From contig NZ_WJYA01000001.1 in assembly GCF_009709615.1 (NCBI RefSeq), positions 100,930 to 164,929 on the forward strand: 64,000 nt of DNA, given 5' to 3'. The notes under the pieces were generated by a model. That model did not search any database. It was not told the DNA's origin and saw nothing but the letters and a program-made list of their open reading frames with translations. Made by a program: the position numbers and the translations under genes. This DNA comes from Winogradskyella ouciana. Lineage in GTDB: Bacteria > Bacteroidota > Bacteroidia > Flavobacteriales > Flavobacteriaceae. Positions 43,489 to 51,625 of this stretch are shown piece by piece (position 1 is the stretch's first letter; each line of letters begins with the position of its first letter).

Positions 43489-44220
43489 ATGTCTTATAAT
43501 TTAAAATTTTCTCGCTATGGAGAACGTGCTATTTTAATTGAATGGCCAGAGATAATTGATGAAAAAATTCTAAAAGACATCTTGAATTTTAAAAATAGCA
43601 TCAAAAATTATATAATTAAACAAAAAGTTGAGATAATTAACACATATAACTCAATATTAATAAATTATAATTTGACTATTGATAATATCAATGATGAAAT
43701 TTCGAGTCTAAAAACTATATATAATGAACAAAATGAGGTTGAATCCACTAACGCTTCTATTTGGGAAATACCTGTTTGTTATAATACCGATTTCGGTCAA
43801 GATTTAGAAGATTTTTCGAATCAAAAAAAGCTATCCAAAAGCGAAATAATTGAACTTCATTCTAACGAAATTTACACAGTATATTTCATAGGTTTTTTAC
43901 CTGGATTTTTATACTTGGGAGGACTCCATCCTAAGCTCTATTTAGATAGAAAGTCAACACCCAATCTCAATATTAAAAAAGGTTCGGTTGCCATAGGAGG
44001 GCAGCAAACCGGAATCTATCCGCAAAATAGTCCTGGAGGGTGGCACATCATAGGTAGAACTCCGATAGAATTATTTGTGCCTTCTCAAAATCCACCTTGT
44101 TTTATAAAAGCAGGAGATAAGGTAAAGTTCAGGCCTATTGAGGAGAGTGAATACTTAGATATTGAAAACCGTATGTCTAAATCAGCATATCAATTAAAGC
44201 CCATAAAACAAAATGCTTAA
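43489..44220 (+). CDS. pxpB: 5-oxoprolinase subunit B (KipI-like)
   Basis: A 243-residue protein of the KipI/allophanate-hydrolase subunit 1 family. The conserved C-terminal core is FIGFLPGFLYLGGLHPKLYLDRKSTPNLNIKKGSVAIGGQQTGIYPQNSPGGWHIIGRTPIELF. It forms the PxpBC complex that phosphorylates or opens 5-oxoproline supplied through PxpA. The N-terminal half is unusually AT-rich and Asn/Ile/Lys-rich. Its 3' end overlaps pxpC by 8 bases, indicating coupled translation. Confidence 0.93.
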   Translation: MSYNLKFSRYGERAILIEWPEIIDEKILKDILNFKNSIKNYIIKQKVEIINTYNSILINYNLTIDNINDEISSLKTIYNEQNEVESTNASIWEIPVCYNTDFGQDLEDFSNQKKLSKSEIIELHSNEIYTVYFIGFLPGFLYLGGLHPKLYLDRKSTPNLNIKKGSVAIGGQQTGIYPQNSPGGWHIIGRTPIELFVPSQNPPCFIKAGDKVKFRPIEESEYLDIENRMSKSAYQLKPIKQNA

Positions 44221-45061
44221 AGTTTTAAAACCTGGATTTTATTCGACGATTCAAGATTTTGGGCGTTTTGGCTTTAGAAATTATGGAGTGCCAGTTTCTG
44301 GTTTTATGGATGCATATTCCGCTCAGTTCGCCAACCTGCTTTTAGGGAATGATATGGATTCAGCCTTAATTGAAATGACCATGATTGGTGGCGAATTTCA
44401 GTTTACAAAACCAACTACTATGGTCATTTCAGGAGCAGTAATGAATACAAAGTTGAATAATAGTTTGGTAAAACAAAACGAAGTCATAGGCGTGGAAAAA
44501 AATGACATTATAAGTTTTGGAAAGACTAAAACGGGATTTAGAACCTATTTAGCCATAAAAGACGGATTTAAAACCAATGAAGTTTTAGAAAGCCAAAGCC
44601 AGTACAGCCCCATTACAGAATTCAACACCATCAGTAAAGGTGATACTTTAGAATATGTGAGCTACGACAGTAGTTACAATGCATCAAAGGCATCAGTAAA
44701 ATTTGATGATTCTGTAGTGTTAAGTGATATTCTCGAAGTGTATAAAGGACCAGAGTTCAATAAATTATCAACCGAGCTAAAAACGCAGCTTATTAATTCT
44801 GAACTTAAAGTTTCAAAATACAATAACCGTATGGCCTATCAATTAGAGCCACTTTTGAAAAATAATCTTGAGTCTATCCTAACCTCACCAGTTTTGCAGG
44901 GAACAGTTCAGCTTACACCAAAGGGCAATTTAATAGTTTTGATGCGAGATTGCCAGACCACTGGAGGTTATCCTAGAGTACTTCAATTAACGGAAAAATC
45001 TATTAATGTGTTGAGTCAAAAAACTACTGGAAACATCATAAATCTTAGACTAAAAGGCTGA
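44213..45061 (+). CDS. pxpC: 5-oxoprolinase subunit C (KipA-like)
   Basis: A 282-residue protein of the biotin-dependent carboxyltransferase/KipA family. It begins LKPGFYSTIQDFGRFGFRNYGVPVSGFMDAYSAQFANLLLGN and ends with the core SPVLQGTVQLTPKGNLIVLMRDCQTTGGYPRVLQL. It is somewhat shorter than many homologues (about 310 residues), but both conserved ends are present. It is the last gene of the pxp operon. Confidence 0.93.
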   Translation: MLKVLKPGFYSTIQDFGRFGFRNYGVPVSGFMDAYSAQFANLLLGNDMDSALIEMTMIGGEFQFTKPTTMVISGAVMNTKLNNSLVKQNEVIGVEKNDIISFGKTKTGFRTYLAIKDGFKTNEVLESQSQYSPITEFNTISKGDTLEYVSYDSSYNASKASVKFDDSVVLSDILEVYKGPEFNKLSTELKTQLINSELKVSKYNNRMAYQLEPLLKNNLESILTSPVLQGTVQLTPKGNLIVLMRDCQTTGGYPRVLQLTEKSINVLSQKTTGNIINLRLKG

Positions 45062-45149
45062 AGTTGTAAGAAAACAATTAATAATAATTTTTTTTGTTAA
45101 CTAATTTCAATAATTTAGGCTCAACTATTAATTAATTTGAAGACTTATT

Positions 45150-45662
45150 ATGAAAAAATTAGGATTACTTATTCTTGGTGTATTTCTAGGTGCCTTGGCG
45201 ATGTATTATTATTGTTGTGGATCTATGGAAATGGAGAACGAATCTCCAATCACAGAACCAAAAGGGTTGATTACGCCCAAAGAGGCAAAGACTTTAGATC
45301 AAGCGTATAACATTAAACATCGCATTATTAATGATTCTCTTTATAAGAATTCTGCTGACGGAGGTGATAATCGTTCTTCTTGGTGGAAACTTGAGGATAT
45401 TCAGAACTACATTAATTATGCAGAAAACCAAGCTGGTGAATTAGGTTATACCATGGATGGGATCCGTGTTTATTTAGGAGCACATCCAAATTCTGGTAAA
45501 GAAACAGGATTAACAACGATGTTCTTTATACCAACTGGTTATATGAATAAGTCTCAAGGTAGCGTCTTTCCTATGTTTCAAGAGAGTGGAGATATACCAG
45601 GTGGTTCAGGGTTAAATCATGGAGGGAATGGAATGCCACCAGGAGCTAATTATCCACAGTAA
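45150..45662 (+). CDS. Uncharacterised membrane-anchored protein
   Basis: A 170-residue protein starting with one hydrophobic anchor (MKKLGLLILGVFLGALAMYYYCCGS), which could be a lipobox (YYYCC) or an uncleaved anchor. The soluble part (LITPKEAKTLDQAYNIKHRIIND, WWKLEDIQNYINYAENQAGELGYTMDGIRVYLGAH, GLTTMFFIPTGY) ends in a Gly/Pro-rich tail (GGSGLNHGGNGMPPGANYPQ). No family is recognised with a known function. It is 19 bases upstream of the 7TM protein and is probably co-transcribed with the sensor kinase pair. Confidence 0.75.
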   Translation: MKKLGLLILGVFLGALAMYYYCCGSMEMENESPITEPKGLITPKEAKTLDQAYNIKHRIINDSLYKNSADGGDNRSSWWKLEDIQNYINYAENQAGELGYTMDGIRVYLGAHPNSGKETGLTTMFFIPTGYMNKSQGSVFPMFQESGDIPGGSGLNHGGNGMPPGANYPQ

Positions 45663-45681
45663 AAAAACTGACTAAGATGGA

Positions 45682-46398
45682 ATGAATTTTAACGTATTCC
45701 TTTTCCATATATTAGAGTTAATTGCAGCCGTTGCTGGATCAATCTATTACATTAAAACTAGAGATTATAAAATAAAACCATTTGTATGGTATCTCTGGAT
45801 AATGGTCATTGTTGAGACAATTGGTATGTACGGTTACATACTTCAGTATAATTTTGATAATGAGATATTTATTTGGATAAAAAACAGTGTTTTTTGCTAC
45901 AATTCATGGCTTTATAATCTATTTAACCTAGCAACAATTTTTTTGTTTGGGGTGTTTTATAACAAACTGATAAAGAGTAAAATAGATAAAAATATTATCA
46001 AGCTAATTATAATTTTGTATGTAATATTTTCGGTATTGTATTTTGTTTTTTCTGGCGGGTTTTTTATAAAATCAATACCCTATGATTTTCTTTTAAGTAC
46101 ATTTGTTGTATTCGTTTTTGTGATGCTATATTATAAGCAGTTGTTGAATAGCGAAAAGATATTGTTCTTTTATAAATCGCCATATTTTTATATAAGTTCA
46201 GGGCTCTTATTATGGTTTTTATGTGTTACTCCATTATTTATCTTTGATGCATATTTCTATGAGATCAATCAAAGTTTCATTGAATTTAGAAGTTTGTATC
46301 TTCTAATTGCTAACATTTTTTTATACGTATGCTTTACATTTGGATTTCTTTATACAATTCAATACAAAAAACCATCAGCAACGAAGAGATTGCCTTAA
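45682..46398 (+). CDS. Seven-helix membrane protein paired with a sensor kinase
   Basis: A 238-residue integral membrane protein with about seven hydrophobic helices (FLFHILELIAAVAGSIYYI, PFVWYLWIMVIVETIGMYGYI, LFNLATIFLFGVFYN, IIKLIIILYVIFSVLYFVF and others). It has no catalytic motif and no soluble domain. Its 3' end overlaps the histidine-kinase frame by 70 bases. The likely role is as the membrane sensory partner of that kinase, which itself has only one helix. This is inference from overlap and topology. Confidence 0.78.
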   Translation: MNFNVFLFHILELIAAVAGSIYYIKTRDYKIKPFVWYLWIMVIVETIGMYGYILQYNFDNEIFIWIKNSVFCYNSWLYNLFNLATIFLFGVFYNKLIKSKIDKNIIKLIIILYVIFSVLYFVFSGGFFIKSIPYDFLLSTFVVFVFVMLYYKQLLNSEKILFFYKSPYFYISSGLLLWFLCVTPLFIFDAYFYEINQSFIEFRSLYLLIANIFLYVCFTFGFLYTIQYKKPSATKRLP

Positions 46399-47153
46399 TT
46401 TCTTATGTCATTTTCTTTTTCCTGATTATAATTGTTGTGTTTGTTCTGTTTTTTATCATGTTTCAAAAACGTAAAAATCAATTATTGCTTGATAAAATAA
46501 AACAACAAAAAGAGTTTGAAGAAGAATTGGCTAAAACCCAACAAGAGATTCAAGAAGAAACTCTAAAGCACGTAGGCAGAGAATTGCATGATAACGTTGG
46601 GCAAATGCTTGTGCTGGCCACTATGCAAATGAAATCTGCAGTAAAAGTGGTTGGAGAAGAGGTTAAATCTAAAGTTGCTAATGCTTCTCAATACTTAAAA
46701 GAATCGTTAGACGAAGTAAGAGCTTTATCAAAATCCTTAAATAGTGATGTCATTTTCAATTTAGGGTTTGATGCCACAGTAAAGAATGAAATTGAACGCC
46801 TAAATAAGTCAGGTTTAATACAAGCAAATCTCACTATTAATGGAGATAATGTAGAATTTGAAAACCATAAAGACGAAATCATTCTCTTTAGGATTTTACA
46901 GGAATTTACTTCAAACACTTTAAAATATGCTGAAGCAGAACATCTGAATGTTGAAATTAACTATCATAAAGAATTTTTGAACATTAAGGTAGAAGATGAT
47001 GGTAATGGTTTCGAATTAGCTACTGCAGAGCAAGGGTCTGGAATGATCAATATGAAAAAACGTGCAGAGTTGATAAATGCAGATTTTCAATTAAACACAC
47101 AACCTGAAAACGGTACTAAACTCAATTTAAAATACCCATACCGAACTCTCTAA
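46329..47153 (+). CDS. Sensor histidine kinase (HisKA_3 type)
   Basis: A 274-residue kinase with a single membrane helix (ALISYVIFFFLIIIVVFVLFFIMF), a coiled coil (DKIKQQKEFEEELAKTQQEIQEETL), the phospho-acceptor H-box HVGRELHDNVGQMLVLATMQ and a HATPase domain (EFTSNTLKYAEAEHLNVEI N-box, VEDDGNGFE G1 box, GSGMINMKKRAELI). ATG 46329 is the only standard start in frame, but it overlaps the previous gene by 70 bases. Protein alignment would place the start nearer 46374, where the codon is ATC, so the true start is uncertain. No response regulator gene follows; the next gene is on the other strand with a 4-base overlap. Confidence 0.88.
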   Translation: MLYIWISLYNSIQKTISNEEIALISYVIFFFLIIIVVFVLFFIMFQKRKNQLLLDKIKQQKEFEEELAKTQQEIQEETLKHVGRELHDNVGQMLVLATMQMKSAVKVVGEEVKSKVANASQYLKESLDEVRALSKSLNSDVIFNLGFDATVKNEIERLNKSGLIQANLTINGDNVEFENHKDEIILFRILQEFTSNTLKYAEAEHLNVEINYHKEFLNIKVEDDGNGFELATAEQGSGMINMKKRAELINADFQLNTQPENGTKLNLKYPYRTL

Positions 47154-47851
47154 CTTTCACAAGCTTGCCATAAAGTATCCTTTGGCAGAGGTGCGGTTAT
47201 GATTACATTTTCTTTCTTTACAGGATGAACAAACTCCAGTCGTCTTGCATGAAGACTAATGCTCGCATCTTTATTACTACGATCAAAGCCATATTTTAAA
47301 TCTCCCTTAATAGGGCAACCGATTTTAGAAAGTTGACAACGGATTTGATGGTGTCTTCCGGTTTCTAAATCAACTTCGAGTAAATAAAAATTATCTAATG
47401 CTTTAATGATTTTATAATGAAGAATAGCTTTTTTACTACCATCAACCTCTTTGCTATATGCTGTTGATTTATTTTTTTTAGGATTCTTTTTTAGCCAGTG
47501 GATTAATTGGTCTTCTGTATTCGGAGGTGGATTTTTTACCAAAGCCCAATACGTTTTATTGGCTTTTTTTTCTGCGAATAATTTATTGAGTCTTGGTAAG
47601 GCCTTACTGGTTTTAGAAAACAGCACAATACCTGTGGTAGGCCTATCTAAACGATGCACAACACCTAAATATACATTCCCAGGTTTGTCGTATTTATCTT
47701 TTATGTAATCCTTTACAACATCACTTAAAGGTTTGTCACCAGTTTTATCCCCTTGCACAATATCACCAGCACGTTTATTGACAACGATGATATGATTGTC
47801 TTCGTAGAGGACTTGAAGATTGGTTTTATTTGAAAGGATTTTGTTTGACAT
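47150..47851 (-). CDS. RluA-family pseudouridine synthase
   Basis: A 233-residue enzyme that isomerises uridine to pseudouridine in rRNA or tRNA. The catalytic Asp lies in VVHRLDRPTTGIVLFSKT, the substrate motif in LLEVDLETGRHHQIRCQLSKIGCPIKGDLKYG, and ISLHARRLEFVHP is near the end. There is no N-terminal S4 domain, as in the shorter RluA/RluC-like forms; the exact RNA target is unclear. It converges on the kinase gene with 4 bases of overlap. Confidence 0.93.
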   Translation of the reverse strand: MSNKILSNKTNLQVLYEDNHIIVVNKRAGDIVQGDKTGDKPLSDVVKDYIKDKYDKPGNVYLGVVHRLDRPTTGIVLFSKTSKALPRLNKLFAEKKANKTYWALVKNPPPNTEDQLIHWLKKNPKKNKSTAYSKEVDGSKKAILHYKIIKALDNFYLLEVDLETGRHHQIRCQLSKIGCPIKGDLKYGFDRSNKDASISLHARRLEFVHPVKKENVIITAPLPKDTLWQACES

Positions 47852-47859
47852 TAGAAATT

Positions 47860-47950
47860 AGACACGAATTTCACGGATTAGCACGGATTTTTTTACACTA
47901 ATTTACACAAATGGTTTTTTCCCCTCTGGGGAAATTAAAAGGGGCTTTTA
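47860..47950. repeat. Two repeats between panB and the RluA-like gene
   Basis: AGACACGAATTTCACGGATT and GCACGGATTTTTTTACAC (47860-47908) form a CACGGATT tandem-type repeat. TTTCCCC-TCT-GGGGAAA followed by GGGGCTTTTA (47916-47950) ends exactly in the panB stop codon. Confidence 0.65.
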
Positions 47951-48766
47951 GTACTGCTCCTTATCATTAGGAAAATCCTCAGACTTCACATCTTCTACAT
48001 ATTGAGAAATAGCGTTGGTCATGTCATCATAAAGGTTCATATAGCGACGTAAGAAACGAGGATTAAACTCATGCGTCATGCCAATCATATCGTGAAGCAC
48101 CAGTACTTGTCCATCCACGCCATCGCCAGCGCCAATACCTATAATTGGTATAGAAACGCTTTCTGCGACTTGCCTGGCCAAATCTGCTGGGATTTTTTCT
48201 AAGACAATGCCAAAACAACCCGCTTTTTCTAACATTATAGCATCTTCCTTAAGTTGTAAAGCTTCTTGTTCTTCTTTTGCTCTAACAGTATAGGTTCCAA
48301 ATTTATAAATAGATTGTGGTGTGAGTCCTAAATGTCCCATAACCGGAATACCAGCATTTAGAATACGCTTAATTGAATCCTTTATTTCTTTACCACCTTC
48401 AAGCTTTACGGCATGTCCACCAGATTCCTTCATAATACGTATGGCGGAACGTAAGGCTTCCTTTGGGTCACTTTGATAGGTTCCGAAAGGTAAATCAACA
48501 ACGACTAATGCTCTATCAATGGCACGTACAACAGATGATGCGTGATAAATCATTTGGTCTAATGTAATAGGTAAAGTGGTTTCATGCCCAGCCATAACAT
48601 TACTTGCAGAATCGCCTACCAAAATTACATCAACACCTGCGCCATCAACAATTTTTGCCATGGTGTAATCGTAAGCGGTGAGCATGGATATTTTTTCGCC
48701 TTTGGACTTCATATCCACAAGGGTTTTTACGGTGATTCTTTTGTATTCTTTCTTGGCTACAGACAT
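47948..48766 (-). CDS. panB: 3-methyl-2-oxobutanoate hydroxymethyltransferase
   Basis: The 272-residue first enzyme of pantothenate synthesis. It transfers a hydroxymethyl group from methylene-THF to 2-oxoisovalerate, giving ketopantoate. Motifs are [41 protein letters not shown] (metal-binding Asp), [33 protein letters not shown] and [20 protein letters not shown]. Length and motifs are complete. Separate transcription from its neighbours is likely. Confidence 0.97.
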   Translation of the reverse strand: MSVAKKEYKRITVKTLVDMKSKGEKISMLTAYDYTMAKIVDGAGVDVILVGDSASNVMAGHETTLPITLDQMIYHASSVVRAIDRALVVVDLPFGTYQSDPKEALRSAIRIMKESGGHAVKLEGGKEIKDSIKRILNAGIPVMGHLGLTPQSIYKFGTYTVRAKEEQEALQLKEDAIMLEKAGCFGIVLEKIPADLARQVAESVSIPIIGIGAGDGVDGQVLVLHDMIGMTHEFNPRFLRRYMNLYDDMTNAISQYVEDVKSEDFPNDKEQY

Positions 48767-48869
48767 AATGATTAAATTAGTGATGTAAAAATAAAGAGAT
48801 TTGTTAAACTTTTGTTTATTCTACGATAGAAATACGGTCTCAGTCGTATTTTGATTAAAATTTTATAAG

Positions 48870-49340
48870 ATGAAAAAACTGTTACTACTTGGAGCGTTCT
48901 GCTTCACATTGATTGTAAACGCACAAAAAACTGAAAAGGAAAATGTAAAAGCAACAATCGTTGAATTTTTCGAAGCTTTCCATAAACAAGATACCACAAA
49001 GCTTAAGGCTATGGCAAAAGGCGATATAATAATGCAATCCATTTCGGTGGACAAAGAAGGCAAGACAGTTTTACAAGAAAGTGACTACAGCCAGTTTCTT
49101 AAGAATATCGCTAGTATTCCTAAGGACAGAACGTTTGAGGAAAAATTGTTGGATTTCAATATTCAAGTAGATGGAAATATGGCAAATGCTTGGACACCTT
49201 ACGAATTTTGGTATAATGGCAACTTTAGTCACTGTGGAGTGAATTCCTTTCAGCTTATAAAGGTAAATGATGAGTGGAAAATTATTTATTTGGTCGATAC
49301 AAGAAGGAGAGAAGGGTGTATTACAAATTCCAAAAACTAA
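48870..49340 (+). CDS. Exported NTF2-like protein
   Basis: A 156-residue protein with a signal peptide (MKKLLLLGAFCFTLIVNAQ) and a single NTF2/SnoaL-like cone domain (ENVKATIVEFFEAFHKQDTTKLKAMAKGDIIMQSIS, MANAWTPYEFWYNGNFSHCGVNSFQLIKVNDEWKIIYLVDTRR). Such proteins bind small ligands or act as lumenal enzymes. No catalytic residues can be assigned. It is monocistronic, divergent from panB. Confidence 0.85.
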   Translation: MKKLLLLGAFCFTLIVNAQKTEKENVKATIVEFFEAFHKQDTTKLKAMAKGDIIMQSISVDKEGKTVLQESDYSQFLKNIASIPKDRTFEEKLLDFNIQVDGNMANAWTPYEFWYNGNFSHCGVNSFQLIKVNDEWKIIYLVDTRRREGCITNSKN

Positions 49341-49371
49341 AAAACAAATTCCAATTTACGTTTGAGTAAGA

Positions 49372-49407
49372 GTTCCTTCCCTCTGGGAAGGCTAGGATGG
49401 GCTTTTA
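49372..49407. repeat. REP-like repeat at the serine dehydratase stop
   Basis: CCTTCCC-TCT-GGGAAGG then CTAGGATGGGCTTTTA. As at panB, the final TTA is the stop codon of the minus-strand gene. Confidence 0.6.
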
Positions 49408-50829
49408 ACAATCCGACATATGAACACCAACAGCCAAACCACCTTCCGAGGTTTCTTTATACTTGGTATTCATGTCTTTTGCGGTTTCCCACATAGTGTT
49501 GACGACTTTATCTAATGGTACTTTTACATTTTTCGGATCTGTATCTAATGCCAATTCAGCAGCATTAATAGCTTTAATGGCTCCCATAGAATTACGTTCT
49601 ATACATGGAATCTGCACCAATCCACCGATTGGGTCACAGGTTAAGCCTAAGTGATGTTCCATCGCAATTTCGGCAGCTACTATAACTTGTTCTGGTGTTC
49701 CTCCCATCAATTCGCATAGCCCACCTGCTGCCATGGCTGAGGACACTCCAATTTCTGCTTGGCAGCCTCCCATTGCCGCAGATATAGTCGCCCCTTTTTT
49801 AAAGATACTTCCAATTTCGCTGGCCACTAATAAGAACTTTTTAATGTGCTCAAAGTCTGCTTCATGATTTTCAATAACCATATAATACATCAAAACTGCA
49901 GGAATTACTCCAGCACTACCATTTGTAGGTGCAGTAACCACACGACCAAGGGAAGCGTTAACTTCATTCACAGCTAGGGCAAAACAACTTACCCATTTTA
50001 ATATTTGTCTGAATTTGACTTCTGTTTTTCTGATGGTGTTCAACCATGCTTCAGGGTTTTCATATGTATAATCACCTATTAAATTTTTGTGCATATCGTA
50101 AGCACGTCTCCTTACATTAAGTCCGCCTGGTAGGTTACCTTCTGTGTGACAGCCTGTGTACATACACTCTAGCATTGTAGTCCAAATACGTTGTAACTCA
50201 AAATCTATGGAAACTTCATCTCTAATCGATTTTTCATTTTCCAATACAACTCCAGAAATTGGTAAATTTAACTGATGGCAATATTTTAGAAGTTCATCTC
50301 CTTTTTCAACAGGATAAGGGAATGTACAGTAGAAAATAATTTTGTTGGCTTTAGAAATTTTACGTTTTTCTTGTACTACAAAGCCTCCACCAATAGAGTA
50401 GTAGGTGGATTTATAATTTCGACCATTTATAAACGCAGTAAAAGTAAGTCCATTGGCATGAAACGGTAAAAACTTACGATTGAATTTTATCTGTTCCTTT
50501 GGGTTAAAAGGAAGTGTTTTTTCACCATTAAAATTTAAGGTATTTGTAGTTTTTATATTAGCCACAGTTTTGTCAATATCCTCAACCGGAACGCGCTCAG
50601 GATCGGATCCACTAAGACCCAACATTACAGCATAATCCGTGGCATGTCCTTTTCCTGTTAGGGATAATGAACCATAAAGATCTACAGTTATGTTTTCAAC
50701 CTTATCAAAGCGGTTTTTATCTTTAAGTTCTTGTATCCAGCGCTCAGCAGCACGCCAAGGCCCTAAGGTATGTGAGCTCGATGGTCCAATGCCAATCTTA
50801 AGCATGTCAAAAACAGAGATACATTCCAT
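49405..50829 (-). CDS. sdaA: L-serine ammonia-lyase, iron-sulfur type
   Basis: A 474-residue single-chain serine dehydratase giving pyruvate and ammonia. The N-terminal beta domain has [23 protein letters not shown] and [23 protein letters not shown]. The C-terminal alpha domain has [60 protein letters not shown] and [23 protein letters not shown], with cysteines for the [4Fe-4S] centre. It ends GVHMSDC. A TATATTTG box is present upstream on the minus strand (50851-50858), without a clear TTG partner. Confidence 0.95.
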   Translation of the reverse strand: MECISVFDMLKIGIGPSSSHTLGPWRAAERWIQELKDKNRFDKVENITVDLYGSLSLTGKGHATDYAVMLGLSGSDPERVPVEDIDKTVANIKTTNTLNFNGEKTLPFNPKEQIKFNRKFLPFHANGLTFTAFINGRNYKSTYYSIGGGFVVQEKRKISKANKIIFYCTFPYPVEKGDELLKYCHQLNLPISGVVLENEKSIRDEVSIDFELQRIWTTMLECMYTGCHTEGNLPGGLNVRRRAYDMHKNLIGDYTYENPEAWLNTIRKTEVKFRQILKWVSCFALAVNEVNASLGRVVTAPTNGSAGVIPAVLMYYMVIENHEADFEHIKKFLLVASEIGSIFKKGATISAAMGGCQAEIGVSSAMAAGGLCELMGGTPEQVIVAAEIAMEHHLGLTCDPIGGLVQIPCIERNSMGAIKAINAAELALDTDPKNVKVPLDKVVNTMWETAKDMNTKYKETSEGGLAVGVHMSDC

Positions 50830-50891
50830 TTGTGTTCTAAATTTCTATTGCAAATATACATTATGTTTATCTGGTTTTTTTTATAAAAAAA

Positions 50892-50916
50892 CAGCCTTGA
50901 TTTTTAATCAAAGCTG
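50892..50916 (-). terminator. Terminator of the collagen-like lipoprotein gene
   Basis: CAGC-CTTGATT and AATCAAAGCTG form a bulged stem. Read on the minus strand it ends in TTTTTTT. Confidence 0.75.
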
Positions 50917-50941
50917 CTAGCTAATTTATATATAGGTTAAG

Positions 50942-51451
50942 TTAACGTTTTATAAATTCTTCGATTCCGTATGCGCTCATTACAGCATTTAAATCAGATA
51001 AATCTACACGGCCAACATTTTCAGCAGGTACCAAAACAACTCTGAATACTTGCGCATCTGTGTAAGAAGAGTCTAATGTTGAAAAGTCTATGGTTCCGTC
51101 TAAAAAGAATCGGACATCATTTTGTGTAAAATCAAAATTATAGACTAGAGTTCCATCCTCAAAGTATTCCGTTTGAGGTAAAGGTCGCCATATGTCCTGA
51201 CCATTGTCTACTTCCCATGAAATATAAACTAGGGCAACAGCTGTAGGTCCAACCTCAAAACCATAAGGTTCTATAAGTTCATAGTTATCTTCAGGAGTAA
51301 AATCTAGAACAATTTCGAAAGCTGGCGGAACACCAACACCATCTTGGCCGTCCTGGCCATCAAATCCATCAAAACCCGGAGGACCTTGAGGGCCTTCGCA
51401 AGCGGTTAATAATAAAGCAAATACTGAAATAAAGGTTAAAATACGTTTCAT
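50942..51451 (-). CDS. Lipoprotein with a short collagen-like stretch
   Basis: A 169-residue lipoprotein (MKRILTFISVFALLLTACEG, Cys near 18). Directly after the lipid cysteine comes a short run of Gly-X-Y triplets (GPQGPPGFDGFDGQDGQDG), followed by a beta-rich domain (FEIVLDFTPEDNYELIEPYG, ALVYISWEVDNGQDIWRPLPQTEYF, VFRVVLVPAENVGRVDLS). The pattern is common in Flavobacteriaceae, but its function is unknown. The triplets may act as a stalk. It is divergent from dnaK. Confidence 0.85.
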   Translation of the reverse strand: MKRILTFISVFALLLTACEGPQGPPGFDGFDGQDGQDGVGVPPAFEIVLDFTPEDNYELIEPYGFEVGPTAVALVYISWEVDNGQDIWRPLPQTEYFEDGTLVYNFDFTQNDVRFFLDGTIDFSTLDSSYTDAQVFRVVLVPAENVGRVDLSDLNAVMSAYGIEEFIKR

Positions 51452-51532
51452 GATATCTAAAGTTTTTCTTTATAGCATCAAAGGTTATTCCAAAGTGATG
51501 CTCAATAAGAAATACTTTCTCAAAAAGAAATC

Positions 51533-51557
51533 TGACATCATGTCACATTTTTTGTCA
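51533..51557 (+). promoter_or_regulatory. Inverted TGACA/TGTCA sites upstream of dnaK
   Basis: TGACAT-C-ATGTCA is a perfect 13-base palindrome, and a further TGTCA lies 7 bases on (51553-51557). They sit 69-93 bases before the dnaK start, followed by TTGACTTATACTAG. Possible operator for a heat-shock regulator. Confidence 0.45.
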
Positions 51558-51625
51558 TGGCATAGAACTTGACTTATACTAGTCGAGTTAAAAATTAAAA
51601 ACACAACAAAATATAGATATTAATT

